A DNA stretch of 64,000 bases, from positions 84,918 through 148,917 of the forward strand of contig NZ_JALJXJ010000019.1 in NCBI RefSeq assembly GCF_024170005.1, read 5' to 3'. The translations under genes were made by a program, and so were the position numbers. The notes under the pieces are model-generated. The model saw only the letters and a program-made list of their open reading frames with translations, was not told where the DNA came from and made no database searches. Shown piece by piece: positions 1 to 10,539 of the stretch. Within the stretch, counting starts at the first letter, position 1; every line of letters starts with the position of its first letter. The DNA comes from Azospirillum lipoferum (GTDB taxonomy: Bacteria > Pseudomonadota > Alphaproteobacteria > Azospirillales > Azospirillaceae).

Positions 1-255
1 CTGGCGGTTCTCCAGCCCTTCGAAAAAGACGGAGACGGGAACGCGAAAGAACTGGCCCAGCTTGAACAGGCGGCTGGAGGACACGCGGTTGAACCCACGC
101 TCGTACTTCTGCAATTGCTGGAAGGTCAGTCCCAGCGCCGAGGCGACGTCGCTCTGGCTGAGGCCGGCGAGCATGCGCAGCTCGCGCAGGCGCTGGCCGA
201 CGAACACATCGACCTCGTTCAGGCCTTCCTTCTTTTCGCGGCCACGCCGTTTCAT
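1..255 (-). CDS. XRE-family helix-turn-helix regulator (3' end outside window)
   Basis: A small DNA-binding transcriptional regulator. The 85 visible residues begin MKRRGREKKEGLNEVDVF and contain a Cro/C1-type helix-turn-helix at about residues 19-75 (LRELRMLAGLSQSDVASALG, then QQLQKYERG). The ATG is at 255 on the minus strand. The gene runs off the left edge, so any C-terminal domain is unseen. It is divergent from the fliF operon with about 600 bp between them, so it may control its own promoter or flagellar genes; that role is inferred from position only. Confidence 0.85.
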   Translation of the reverse strand, partial: MKRRGREKKEGLNEVDVFVGQRLRELRMLAGLSQSDVASALGLTFQQLQKYERGFNRVSSSRLFKLGQFFRVPVSVFFEGLENRQ

Positions 256-481
256 GGCTCTTCCCCTTCGATCCTGTACTGGTCCCGGCAGCCGATTCTT
301 CCCGCCGCCGTCCGGAACGCCGGTCAGGCCCGTCCGCCGTAAAGCACCGCCTCTTGCGCCGGAGCTTAGGAACACCTCGCCGGGAAGACGAATCGGCCGG
401 ATTCGGGCATGGAATGCAACTCAGCTATGACCGCGCCCTCCCGATGTCAACCTTGGCTGGACCAAATACCTCTTTTGGACA

Positions 482-494
482 GCGAATTATTCGC
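482..494. promoter_or_regulatory. 13-bp inverted repeat upstream of the XRE gene
   Basis: GCGAATTATTCGC is a perfect palindrome around a central T, sitting in a locally AT-rich patch of the 602-bp gap 256-857. It is a candidate operator for the divergent XRE regulator. Apart from this site and the FlbD and sigma54 elements listed separately, I see no gene in the gap. Open frames there have no usual start context. Confidence 0.35.
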
Positions 495-684
495 GGAGCC
501 CGGACTGTTCGTCATACGACCGCACTCTTTTCGCGCATCAGGCGGTATCTTTTTACCCATGGTCGCGTGAATGGTGCCGTTCCGCTCAAGCCGCGGATCG
601 GCTGCGGCATTGTGACCCAAGGTTGCGGAACCCGCCGTGGCGCCGCCGTCGCAGGGCTGCAACATTTGCGGGGTACTAGGCATA

Positions 685-713
685 TTTTGCCGGGCGCCCG
701 GCAAAAACTGCCG
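685..713. promoter_or_regulatory. Candidate FlbD enhancer (ftr-like) site with 22-bp perfect palindrome
   Basis: Positions 685-706 form a perfect palindrome with half site TTTTGCCGGGC. The right half continues as CCCGGCAAAAACTGCCG (697-713), which resembles the ftr elements bound by Caulobacter FlbD as I remember them. It lies about 60-85 bp upstream of a sigma54-type promoter, the usual enhancer distance, and flbD is encoded in the downstream operon. Binding is inferred. Confidence 0.55.
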
Positions 714-768
714 CCGATTAACCCTCTCTTCATCAAGACGACGCAGCATGCCCCAACGTAGGCAAGCC

Positions 769-784
769 CGGCGCAGAACTTGCA
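769..784 (+). promoter_or_regulatory. Sigma54 (-24/-12) promoter of the fliF operon
   Basis: The sequence CGGCGCAGAACTTGCA carries the GG and GC dinucleotides separated by 10 bp and an intact TTGCA -12 element, close to the TGGCACG-N4-TTGCA consensus. It lies 73 bp before the fliF start and downstream of the palindromic FlbD-like site. Transcription would begin near 796. Confidence 0.6.
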
Positions 785-857
785 CAAACCGTCTCGCAAT
801 CGCGAACGGAGACTGTGTGGAGAGCATGCCGGGAAGACTTCCGATCGGGGACCGCGC

Positions 858-2519
858 GTGAACAACCTGCTGCAGACCTTGCGCAATCTCGGGCCCGCCC
901 GCCTCGCGGCGATCGGCGGCGTCGGGCTTTTGCTGATCGGATTCTTCGTCTACCTGACCACCCGGCTGTCCACGCCGGAGATGGAGCTGCTCTATTCCGA
1001 ACTCCAGCAGACGGAGGCGGCGGCCATCGCCAAGAAGCTGGACGAGGCGAAGGTCCCCTACAGCGTCGACAAGTCCGGCACCAAGATCATGGTCCCGGCG
1101 GATCAGGTCGGGCCCATGCGCATGCGCATGGCGGCCCAGGGCCTGCCGTCCGGCGGTTCGGTCGGCTACGAGCTGTTCGACAAGGGCGAAGGCTTCGGCG
1201 CCACCAGCTTCATGCAGAACATCAACCACCTGCGCGCGCTGGAAGGCGAGATGGCGCGCACGGTGCAGACGCTGAACGGCGTCCAGCAGGCCCGCGTGCA
1301 TCTGGTGCTGCCCAAGCGCGAGCTGTTCGCCCGCCAGCAGAACCCGGCGACCGCCAGCGTCTTCCTGAAGCTGCGCCCCGGCGCCCAGCTGAGCCGGGAG
1401 AACATCCAGGCGATCCAGCAGCTGATCGCCGCCTCGGTCCCCAACCTCGACCCCAACCGCATCTCCATCGTCGACGACAAGGGCAAGCTGCTGGCACGCG
1501 GCACCGGCAGCGACACCGCCGAAGCGATGCTGGCCAACGCCGAGGAGAAGAAGCAGGCCTATGAAGGCCGGCTCGCCCGCACCATCGAGGATCTGCTGGG
1601 CCGCACGCTCGGCTACGGCAAGGTCCGGGCCGAGGTGTCGGCCGACCTCGACTTCGACCGCATCACCACCCAGTCGGAAATCTTCGATCCGGAAAGCCAG
1701 GTCGTCCGCTCCACCCAGACGGTCACCGAGTCGAACGAAAGCAGCGACCGCGACCCGCTGGCCCCGGTGACGGTGGACCAGAACCTGCCGACCGCGCAGT
1801 CAAGCAGCAGCGCCAGCCCGCTGTCCTCGAACAAGTCGAACCGCAACGAAGAGACGATCAACTACGAGATCACCAAGACCACCAAGTCGCACGTCCGCGA
1901 GGCGGGCCAGGTCCGCCGCCTGTCGGTCGCCGTACTGGTGGACGGCACCTACCAGACCTCCAAGGACTCGGCCCCGGCCTACCAGCCGCGCAGCGAGCAG
2001 GAGATCGAGAGCATCAAGGCGCTGGTGCGGTCCGCCGTCGGGCTGGACGCCGTGCGCGGCGACTCGCTGGAGGTGATCAACATGCGCTTCTGGTCGCCCG
2101 AGGACGACATCCAGAAGCCGGAAGAGCTGTTCATGGGCATGACCAAGGACGACCTGTTCCGCATCGCGGAGATGGTGGTCCTGGGCATCGTCGCCGTCCT
2201 CATCATCCTGCTGGTCATCCGCCCGCTGATCTCCCGCGCCTTCGAGAAGGCGGAGATGCAGGAGGAGGACGAGATGGACCGCCTGCTGACCGATCAGGCC
2301 GGCATGCCGGCGGCGCTGGCCGCTCCCACCGGGGCGCTGGCCCAGGATCTGGCGCTGGAAGCGGCGCAGGCCGACGAGGAGCTGGAGCAGATGATCGACA
2401 TCAACCGGGTGGAAGGCCGCGTCCGCGCCTCCTCCCTGCGCAAGGTCGGCGAAATCGTCGACAAGCATCCGGAAGAGGCGGTCTCGATCCTGCGCAACTG
2501 GCTGTATCAGGAGAGCTGA
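858..2519 (+). CDS. fliF: Flagellar MS-ring protein FliF
   Basis: FliF builds the inner-membrane MS ring of the flagellar basal body and anchors the C-ring. From the GTG at 858 (GGGGA ribosome site just upstream) the protein is 553 residues, normal for the family. It has an N-terminal membrane helix at about 15-34 (LAAIGGVGLLLIGFFVYL), the YscJ/FliF periplasmic ring domain, a Ser/Asn-rich periplasmic linker, and a second membrane helix near 435-457. The cytoplasmic tail ends in VEGRVRASSLRKVGEIVDKH, the conserved FliG-binding segment. An in-frame ATG-less extension reaches 780 but has no ribosome site. First gene of the flagellar operon. Confidence 0.95.
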   Translation: MNNLLQTLRNLGPARLAAIGGVGLLLIGFFVYLTTRLSTPEMELLYSELQQTEAAAIAKKLDEAKVPYSVDKSGTKIMVPADQVGPMRMRMAAQGLPSGGSVGYELFDKGEGFGATSFMQNINHLRALEGEMARTVQTLNGVQQARVHLVLPKRELFARQQNPATASVFLKLRPGAQLSRENIQAIQQLIAASVPNLDPNRISIVDDKGKLLARGTGSDTAEAMLANAEEKKQAYEGRLARTIEDLLGRTLGYGKVRAEVSADLDFDRITTQSEIFDPESQVVRSTQTVTESNESSDRDPLAPVTVDQNLPTAQSSSSASPLSSNKSNRNEETINYEITKTTKSHVREAGQVRRLSVAVLVDGTYQTSKDSAPAYQPRSEQEIESIKALVRSAVGLDAVRGDSLEVINMRFWSPEDDIQKPEELFMGMTKDDLFRIAEMVVLGIVAVLIILLVIRPLISRAFEKAEMQEEDEMDRLLTDQAGMPAALAAPTGALAQDLALEAAQADEELEQMIDINRVEGRVRASSLRKVGEIVDKHPEEAVSILRNWLYQES

Positions 2520-2566
2520 GCAATGCCGGCCTCCCTCTCCACACCGTCTGACGGAGGATCGCAGCG

Positions 2567-3343
2567 ATGAGCGTGCGCAAATTCCTCTTCGACGAGTCCT
2601 TCGACGTGGACGCCGTCCCCCGCATGACCCATGTGGAGGATGACGACCTGCTGCCCGAGGACGAGCTGTCGGCCCAACCGGCCCCCGAACCGGAACCGGA
2701 GCTGCCGCCGGCCCCGACCTTCGGCGAGGAGGAACTGGCCGCCGCCCGGGCTCAGGGCTATGAGGAGGGCATGGCCGCCGGCAAGTCCGAAGGGACCGCG
2801 GCGGGCTATGGCAAGGGTTTCACCGACGGCATGGCCACCGGCCAGAACACCGGCTACGAGCGCGGCAAGGCGGAGATCGAGGCGACGGTGAACAACCGAA
2901 TCGCCAACGCGCTCTCCCAGATCGCCGACGGGGTGGCGCACCTGCTGGCGGCGCACGAGGCGGGCAACGCCGCGCGCAGCGAACAGCCGGTCCATCTGGC
3001 GCTGGCGATCGTCCGCAAGCTGATGCCGGAATGGGCGCGGCGCGGCGGCATGGTCGAGGTGGAGGGAATGGTCCGCGCCTGCCTGACCGACCTGATCGAC
3101 GAGCCGCGGCTGGTCATCCGGGTGGCGGAGGACACGATGGATCTGGTGCGCGACCATCTGGACCAGACGGTCGGGTCGCGCGGCTTCGGCGCCAGGCTGA
3201 TGGTGATCGGCGATCCGTCGATCGCCCCCGGCGGCTGCCGCATCGAATGGGCCGAAGGCGGAATGGAGCGGGACACCGCCCAGCTGCTGGACGAAATCGA
3301 ACGCCGCGCGGCGCACATGCTGGAGGCTCCGGCCCCCGTCTAA
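2567..3343 (+). CDS. fliH: Flagellar export/assembly protein FliH
   Basis: FliH is the cytoplasmic regulator of the export ATPase FliI and links it to the C-ring. The 258-residue protein has an acidic N-terminus, then a run of Gly-xxx-Gly-type repeats at about 63-103 (GYEEGMAAGKSEG, GYGKGFTDGMATGQ), the hallmark helical region of FliH. The C-terminal FliH/HrpE domain follows (LVIRVAEDTMDLV, GGCRIEWAEGGMERD). GGAGG precedes the ATG. In many alphaproteobacteria fliG lies between fliF and fliH; here it does not. Confidence 0.88.
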   Translation: MSVRKFLFDESFDVDAVPRMTHVEDDDLLPEDELSAQPAPEPEPELPPAPTFGEEELAAARAQGYEEGMAAGKSEGTAAGYGKGFTDGMATGQNTGYERGKAEIEATVNNRIANALSQIADGVAHLLAAHEAGNAARSEQPVHLALAIVRKLMPEWARRGGMVEVEGMVRACLTDLIDEPRLVIRVAEDTMDLVRDHLDQTVGSRGFGARLMVIGDPSIAPGGCRIEWAEGGMERDTAQLLDEIERRAAHMLEAPAPV

Positions 3344-3376
3344 GGGGGTCCGGAATGAAGGAGGTCCGAGACCGAC

Positions 3377-3694
3377 ATGCCGAGCGACAATTTTTCGCTG
3401 AACGATCTGCACGGTGGCGACGGCGACGACTACGCCAGCCCCGGAATCACCAAGGATCTGGAGGCGGTGTACGACATCCCCGTCCAGATCTCCGCCGTGC
3501 TGGGCAAATCGACCATGCAGGTGGCGCAGTTGCTGAAGCTGGGCCGCGGCGCGGTGGTGGAGCTGGACCGCAAGGTCGGCGAGGCCATCGACATCTACGT
3601 CAACAACCGCCTTGTCGCCCGCGGCGAGGTGGTGGTGGTGGAGGACCGGCTGGGCGTGACCATGACGGAAATCATCAAGTCGGACCGCGGCTGA
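3377..3694 (+). CDS. fliN: Flagellar C-ring (switch) protein FliN
   Basis: FliN forms the base of the cytoplasmic C-ring and takes part in switching and in docking of export substrates. The 105-residue protein has the SpoA-type beta domain from about residue 30 (VYDIPVQISAVLGKSTMQVA, LLKLGRGAVVELDRKVGEA, IYVNNRLVARGEVVVVED), matching the family signature almost throughout. Its TGA stop overlaps the ATG of the next gene by one base, indicating coupled translation. Confidence 0.95.
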   Translation: MPSDNFSLNDLHGGDGDDYASPGITKDLEAVYDIPVQISAVLGKSTMQVAQLLKLGRGAVVELDRKVGEAIDIYVNNRLVARGEVVVVEDRLGVTMTEIIKSDRG

Positions 3695-4599
3695 TGGCGG
3701 TTTCGTCCGACACCGGCACGCGCGCCGCCAAGGCGGCCCAGCCGCAGCCGGCCGCTGCTCCCACCGGCGCAACCGCGCCGGGGCGGAGCGTGCGGCTGCG
3801 CGGCGGGCTGGACGTGGCGACGCTGGTCGGGCTGGCGGCGGCGGCCGGGGTGATCCTGATCGCCATCACCACCGGCGGGTCGGCGCGCGCCTTCCTCGAT
3901 CCGCCGTCGCTGCTGATCGTGCTGGGCGGGACGCTGGCGGTCACCACCGCCTCCTTCTCGCTGGGCGACGTGGCGGTGGCGTGGAAGAACGCGGCGGCGG
4001 TGCTGGTGCACCAGACGCTCGACCCCAAGGGCGTGGCGCGGCAGGTGATCCTGCTGGCCGAGGCCGCCCGCCGGGCCGGGCCGGAGACCCTGCGCAACGT
4101 CCTGCCGGAACTGCGCGGCGAGCCCTTCCTGCACCGCAGCGTCACCCTGATCACCGAGGGGCTGCCGCCCGACGCCATCGAGCGAATGCTGACCGGCGAG
4201 GTCGAGGCGACCGCCGGCGGCCACGGCAAGAGCGCCGGCGTGCTGCGCCGCGCGTCGGAAGTGGCGCCGGCCATGGGCCTGATCGGCACGCTGGTCGGGC
4301 TGGTGCAGATGCTGGGCAGCCTGAGCGACCCGTCGGCCATCGGCCCGGCGATGGCTTTGGCTCTGCTGACGACCTTCTACGGGGCCGTGCTCGGCAACGT
4401 CGTCCTCTCCCCGCTCGCCGCCAAGGTGGAGCGGGCAGCGGAGGAGGACGCGCTGGTCAAGACCCTCTACACCATCGGCGCCGTGTCCATCGCGCGCCAG
4501 GAGAATCCGCGGCGTCTGGAGATGCTCCTGAACGCCGTCCTGCCGCCTGGAAAGCGGATCCAGTATTTCGACCGGGAAGCCCCGAGAGTGGGAGCGTAA
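3694..4599 (+). CDS. MotA/TolQ-family flagellar proton-channel protein
   Basis: A membrane protein of 301 residues related to the stator subunit MotA/PomA. After an Ala/Pro-rich cytoplasmic leader it shows paired helices at about 40-58 and 68-88 (PPSLLIVLGGTLAVTTASFS). The conserved MotA region comes later (ASEVAPAMGLIGTLVGLVQML, LLTTFYGAVLGNVVLSPLA). The start ATG at 3694 overlaps the fliN stop. No motB follows, so it would need a partner encoded elsewhere, or it may be a MotA-like accessory protein as in other Rhodospirillales flagellar clusters. Confidence 0.85.
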   Translation: MAVSSDTGTRAAKAAQPQPAAAPTGATAPGRSVRLRGGLDVATLVGLAAAAGVILIAITTGGSARAFLDPPSLLIVLGGTLAVTTASFSLGDVAVAWKNAAAVLVHQTLDPKGVARQVILLAEAARRAGPETLRNVLPELRGEPFLHRSVTLITEGLPPDAIERMLTGEVEATAGGHGKSAGVLRRASEVAPAMGLIGTLVGLVQMLGSLSDPSAIGPAMALALLTTFYGAVLGNVVLSPLAAKVERAAEEDALVKTLYTIGAVSIARQENPRRLEMLLNAVLPPGKRIQYFDREAPRVGA

Positions 4600-4603
4600 G
4601 GCT

Positions 4604-6184
<1,581 letters not shown>

Positions 6185-6224
6185 CGTCCCGTCCGGGACC
6201 GGGACCTGAGCGGCGGGAGCATCC

Positions 6225-8414
6225 ATGGCGCTGACGGAGCAGAATAGCGGCGGAGGTGGCAGCCCTGGGTTGGGGGGCGGCGGCGGTCCCGGCAACATGG
6301 CCGCCTTCGGCGAGATGTGGGCGGTCGCCAAGTCGTCGCTGAAGCGCGGCGACGTGGCGATGGCCGTCGGCATCCTGATCGTCGTCGTCGGCCTGATCAT
6401 GCCGCTGCCCGCCGTCATGCTCGACATGATGCTGGGGCTGAACATCACCGTCTCCATCCTGATCCTGATGGTGGTGCTGTTCATCGAGAAGCCGCTTCAG
6501 CTGTCCTCATACCCGACGATCCTGCTGATCACCACGCTGCTGCGCCTGTCGCTGAACATGGCCTCGACGCGCCTGATCCTGACGCAGGGGCATGAGGGGA
6601 CGTCGGCCGCCGGCCATGTGATCGAGGCATTCGCCAGCCTCGTCATGGGCGGCGATTTCGTCATCGGCGTGATCATCTACGCCATCCTGACGATCGTGAA
6701 CTTCAAGGTCATCACCGCCGGTTCGGGCCGCATCGCCGAAGTGGCGGCGCGCTTCACCCTGGACGCCATGCCCGGCAAGCAGATGGCCATCGACGCCGAC
6801 CTGTCGGCCGGCATGATCGAGGAGAGCACCGCACGGGCCCGGCGCAAGGAGCTGGAGGACGAAAGCGCCTTCTTCGGCTCGATGGACGGTGCGTCGAAGT
6901 TCGTGAAGGGCGACGCGGTCGCCGGCCTGATGATCATGTTCATCAACATCATCGGCGGCGTGACCATCGCGGTGCTGCGCCACGACATGCCGGTGATGAC
7001 GGCGCTGGACACCTTCACCAAGCTGACCATCGGTGACGGTCTGGTGTCGCAGATCCCGGCGCTGGTCATCTCGATCTCCGCCGGCTTCCTGGTGTCGAAG
7101 GCCGGCATGGGCGGCTCGACCGACAAGGCGGTGGTGGGGCAGCTGACCGGCCACAGCCAGGCGCTGGCCCTGTCGGCCGGCGCCATCGGCGTACTGGCCC
7201 TGCTGCCGGGGATGCCGATCCTGACGCTGGCCCCGGTCATCGGCGCCGTGGGCTTCGCCGCCTGGTACATGCCGCGCCTGCGCGCGAAGAAGGAGGCGGA
7301 AGAGGCCGCGGCGGCGGAGGAGGCGGCGGCCGGGGCCGGGCCGGGCGGCGTGCCGGGTGCCGGACCGGCACCGGACGAGCCGATCGCCACCGCGCTCGCC
7401 ATCGACCTGATCCGGCTGGAGCTGGGCTATGGCCTGTTGTCGCTGATCAACCAGCCGCAGGCGGGCAGCCACCGGCTGACCGACCAGATCAAGGGCCTGC
7501 GCCGGCAGATCGCCGGCGAGGTCGGCTTCGTCATGCCGGCGGTCCGCATCCAGGACAATTTGCAGCTTCCGCCCAACACCTACATCATCCGTGTCAAGGA
7601 GATCGAGGCCGGGCGCGGCGACATCCGGCCGAACATGCTGCTGGTGATGGACCCGCGCGGCGACGCCATGAGCCTGCCCGGCGAACAGACGGTGGAGCCG
7701 ACCTTCGGCCTGCCCGCCATCTGGATCGAGCCGGGATACCGCGAGGAGGCGCTGTTCAAGGGCTACACCGTGGTCGACCCGTCGACCGTGGTGACCACCC
7801 ACCTGACCGAGCTGATCAAGGACAACATGCCGGAGCTGCTGTCCTTCACCGAGACGCAGAAGCTGCTGGACGAGACCGACAAGGAACACCAGAAGCTGAT
7901 CGCCGATGTGGTGCCTGGACAGATCACTGTGGGCGGATTGCAACGGGTGTTGCAGAATCTCCTTGCCGAACGGGTCTCGATCCGGGATCTTCCCACGATA
8001 TTGGAAGGGGTATCCGAAGCGACCAGCCAGACCCGCAGCATCACCCAGATCACCGAGCATGTGCGGTCCCGCCTCGCCCGGCAGATTTGCGACGCGAACA
8101 CGAACGAGATGGGCTTCATCCCGCTCGTCACCCTGTCGCCCGAATGGGAGCAGGGGTTCGCGGAATCGCTGGTGGGCGACGGCGACGACCGGCAGCTGAC
8201 GATGGCCCCGTCCCGCCTGCAGCAGTTCATCACCTCCGTCCGCCAAACCTTCGAGCGACATGCCATGATGGGCGAGAGTCCCGTTCTGTTGACCAGCCCG
8301 CTGATCCGTCCGTTCGTCCGCTCGATCGTCGAGCGGTTCCGGCCGGCGACCGTGGTCATGTCCCAGAACGAGATCCACCCGAAGGCCCGCATCAAGACCC
8401 TGGGACAGATCTGA
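6225..8414 (+). CDS. flhA: Flagellar export gate protein FlhA
   Basis: FlhA is the large export-gate subunit of the flagellar type III apparatus and docks chaperone-substrate complexes with its cytoplasmic domain. The 729-residue protein has a Gly-rich N-terminus and several membrane helices from about 45 to 350. It carries the FHIPEP family signatures RLSLNMASTRLIL and GRIAEVAARFTLDAMPGKQM, and a soluble C-terminal half of about 340 residues. An Ala/Glu/Gly-rich linker (EAEEAAAAEEAAAGAGPGG) separates the two. GGGAG lies 7 bases before the ATG. Confidence 0.97.
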   Translation: MALTEQNSGGGGSPGLGGGGGPGNMAAFGEMWAVAKSSLKRGDVAMAVGILIVVVGLIMPLPAVMLDMMLGLNITVSILILMVVLFIEKPLQLSSYPTILLITTLLRLSLNMASTRLILTQGHEGTSAAGHVIEAFASLVMGGDFVIGVIIYAILTIVNFKVITAGSGRIAEVAARFTLDAMPGKQMAIDADLSAGMIEESTARARRKELEDESAFFGSMDGASKFVKGDAVAGLMIMFINIIGGVTIAVLRHDMPVMTALDTFTKLTIGDGLVSQIPALVISISAGFLVSKAGMGGSTDKAVVGQLTGHSQALALSAGAIGVLALLPGMPILTLAPVIGAVGFAAWYMPRLRAKKEAEEAAAAEEAAAGAGPGGVPGAGPAPDEPIATALAIDLIRLELGYGLLSLINQPQAGSHRLTDQIKGLRRQIAGEVGFVMPAVRIQDNLQLPPNTYIIRVKEIEAGRGDIRPNMLLVMDPRGDAMSLPGEQTVEPTFGLPAIWIEPGYREEALFKGYTVVDPSTVVTTHLTELIKDNMPELLSFTETQKLLDETDKEHQKLIADVVPGQITVGGLQRVLQNLLAERVSIRDLPTILEGVSEATSQTRSITQITEHVRSRLARQICDANTNEMGFIPLVTLSPEWEQGFAESLVGDGDDRQLTMAPSRLQQFITSVRQTFERHAMMGESPVLLTSPLIRPFVRSIVERFRPATVVMSQNEIHPKARIKTLGQI

Positions 8415-8460
8415 TGGTGCGTGCCGTCCCCCCCTCCTTAACTGACGGAAGGCGCTGCCG

Positions 8461-9726
8461 ATGCGGCTGAAGTCCTTCCACGCCAAGACCATGTCCGACG
8501 CCATGCGGATGGTGCGCCAGTCGCTGGGCGATGACGCCATCATCGTCGCCACGCGCGAGGAGGAAGGCGGCGGCGTGCGCGTCACGGCGGCGGTGGAAGA
8601 GGACGACCTGCCGCCGGCCCCGTCCTCCGGCGGTTCGCGCGGCGGTCGGGGCAGCAAGGCGCCGCCCAAACCGGTGGAACCCGAGATCGACGTCGGCGAG
8701 GTGGTGGCCGACGCCCTGCAACGCCACGGCGTGCCGGCCGCGCTGGCCGAACAGCTGATCGACGCGGCGTCGGGCCTGGACACCGAGGATCCGCGGCTGG
8801 CGCTGGGCTCGGCGCTCGATTCCTTCTTCACCTTCAACCCGCTGCCCGACGGCCGCGCGCCGGTGAAGCCGCTGGCGCTGGTCGGCCCGCCGGGGTCGGG
8901 CAAGACGCTGGTCGCGGCCAAGCTGGCGGCGCGGGCCGTCTTCAAGAAATGCTCGGTCGGCGTCATCACCACCGACACTGTGCGGGCCGGCGGCGTCGAC
9001 CAGCTGGCCGCCTTCACCCGGCTGATGAAGCTGAAGCTCGCGACGGTGGAGGACCCCGACGCGCTGGCCGGCGCCTTCGAGGTGCATCGCCGGACCGACC
9101 TCGTTCTGGTCGACACCGCCGGGCGCAACCCGTTCGACGCCGACGACATGCAGGATCTGCGGGCCATGCTGTCCGCCGGGGAGGTGGAGCCGGTGCTGGT
9201 GCTGCCGGCCGGCCTGGATGCGATGGAGGCCGCCGACATGGCGCTGGCCTTCAAGGCGGTGGGCGTGCGGCGCATGCTGGTCACCCGGCTGGACATGACG
9301 CGCCGGCTGGGCAGCGTGCTCGCCATCGCCGCGCGGGCCCGGCTGTCCTTCTGCGACGCCAGCATCTCCTCCAAGGTGGCGGAAGGGCTGACGGCGCTGA
9401 ACCCGCTGGCGCTCGCCCGCATGATGATCCCGGCCGAGGAGAAGGCAGCGGCCGCCAAGGAATCGGCGCCACGCCGCACCGCCCGCACCGCGGACTGGGG
9501 CGAGGATGACGGCGACGCCGACAACGGCCAGCCGGATCATACCCCCGAGCGCAAGCCGAGCTTCGGACGGGGCTATGAGCCGGAGGAGGACGAGCCGGGG
9601 ATCGAGCCGGCGCCGCCACCGCGCAGGGCCGCCGCCGCGGCCGCCAAGCCGACGAAACCAGCAACCGCAAAACCCGCAACCAAGGCCAAAGCCGCCAGTT
9701 CCCCCTCGTCGAGGACCCTGCCATGA
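8461..9726 (+). CDS. flhF: SRP-type GTPase FlhF (flagellar placement)
   Basis: FlhF is a signal-recognition-particle-like GTPase that recruits early flagellar parts to the cell pole. The 421-residue protein starts with the typical B-domain motif MRLKSFHAKTMSDAMRMVRQ. It then has Walker A GPPGSGKT near residue 143, the DTVRAGGVDQL switch region, DTAGRNPFD (Walker B) and TRLDMTRRLG, close to the usual TKLD motif. A low-complexity Pro/Ala/Lys tail of about 90 residues follows the NG domain. It overlaps flhG by 4 bases (ATGA), and the two proteins normally act as an antagonistic pair. Confidence 0.93.
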   Translation: MRLKSFHAKTMSDAMRMVRQSLGDDAIIVATREEEGGGVRVTAAVEEDDLPPAPSSGGSRGGRGSKAPPKPVEPEIDVGEVVADALQRHGVPAALAEQLIDAASGLDTEDPRLALGSALDSFFTFNPLPDGRAPVKPLALVGPPGSGKTLVAAKLAARAVFKKCSVGVITTDTVRAGGVDQLAAFTRLMKLKLATVEDPDALAGAFEVHRRTDLVLVDTAGRNPFDADDMQDLRAMLSAGEVEPVLVLPAGLDAMEAADMALAFKAVGVRRMLVTRLDMTRRLGSVLAIAARARLSFCDASISSKVAEGLTALNPLALARMMIPAEEKAAAAKESAPRRTARTADWGEDDGDADNGQPDHTPERKPSFGRGYEPEEDEPGIEPAPPPRRAAAAAAKPTKPATAKPATKAKAASSPSSRTLP

Positions 9727-10520
9727 CCGATCCGGTGTTCCCGGCCGCCCTCAAGAACGTTCGCCCGCTGCGCGGCGCCAACGTCATCGCCGTGGCCAGC
9801 GGAAAGGGCGGCGTCGGCAAGACGTGGTTCTCCATCACGCTCAGCCACGCCCTGACCAAGGCAGGCATGAACACGCTGCTGTTCGACGGCGATCTCGGGC
9901 TCGCCAACGTCGACATCCAGCTGGGCTTCTCGCCCAAGAATGATCTGGGCGCCGTCATCAACGGCGAGGTGACGCTGGCCAAGGCGGCGCAGCGCTTCCC
10001 CGACACCGGCTTCGACATCATCGCCGGCCGCTCGGGCTCGGGCACGCTGGCGCAGCTGCCGAGCCAGCGGCTGTCCGGCCTGCGCAACGACCTGCTGGAG
10101 CTGGCGAAGAGCTATGACCGGGTGGTGATGGACATGGGCGCCGGCGTCGACCGCACGGTGCGCACCCTGTCGGGCCCGGCCGGCACCACGCTGGTGGTGA
10201 CGACGGACGAGCCGACCTCGCTGACCGACGCCTATGCCTTCATCAAGCTGACCCACGCCACCAACCCGTCGGCCGACCTGCGGATCGTGGTCAACATGGC
10301 GCAGAGCGTGAAGGACGGCGAGCGGACCTACGGCACCATCCTGAAGGCCTGCCAGAACTTCCTGAAATACAAGCCGGCGCTGGCGGGCATCATCCGCCGC
10401 GACCTGAAGGTGCGCGACGCCATCCGCAACCAGACGCCGCTGCTGACCCGCTCGCCCGCCAGCGACGCGGCCCGCGACGTCGAGGCGATCGTGCAGCGGC
10501 TGCTCGCCAGCGCCAAGTAG
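9723..10520 (+). CDS. flhG: MinD-like ATPase FlhG (flagellar number control)
   Basis: FlhG (FleN/YlxH) is a MinD-family ATPase that limits flagellar number by acting on FlhF and on flagellar transcription. The 265 residues include the deviant Walker A SGKGGVGKTWFS near 22-33 and DGDLGLANVDIQLG, followed by DMGAGVDR and TTDEPTSLTDAYA. It lacks a long N-terminal FliM-like extension. Translation is coupled to flhF through the ATGA overlap. A 19-base gap separates it from the FliK-like gene. Confidence 0.93.
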   Translation: MTDPVFPAALKNVRPLRGANVIAVASGKGGVGKTWFSITLSHALTKAGMNTLLFDGDLGLANVDIQLGFSPKNDLGAVINGEVTLAKAAQRFPDTGFDIIAGRSGSGTLAQLPSQRLSGLRNDLLELAKSYDRVVMDMGAGVDRTVRTLSGPAGTTLVVTTDEPTSLTDAYAFIKLTHATNPSADLRIVVNMAQSVKDGERTYGTILKACQNFLKYKPALAGIIRRDLKVRDAIRNQTPLLTRSPASDAARDVEAIVQRLLASAK

Positions 10521-10539
10521 CGGGCGGGGATGGGCGGGC

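Noticed and set aside
638..653. TGGCGCCGCCGTCGCA as a second sigma54 promoter
   Set aside because: GG and GC spacing is right but the -12 element is TCGCA rather than TTGCA, and it lies upstream of the enhancer-like palindrome. The 769-784 element is better.
354..761. Open frame in the gap between the XRE gene and fliF
   Set aside because: No ribosome site, unusual composition, and it overlaps the FlbD-like palindrome. I treat the gap as regulatory.
6507..9524. A very long open frame on the minus strand opposite flhA and flhF
   Set aside because: It mirrors the codon phase of two certain flagellar genes, lacks any recognisable domain and is low-complexity (Arg/Ser/Gly-rich). High GC produces such antisense frames.
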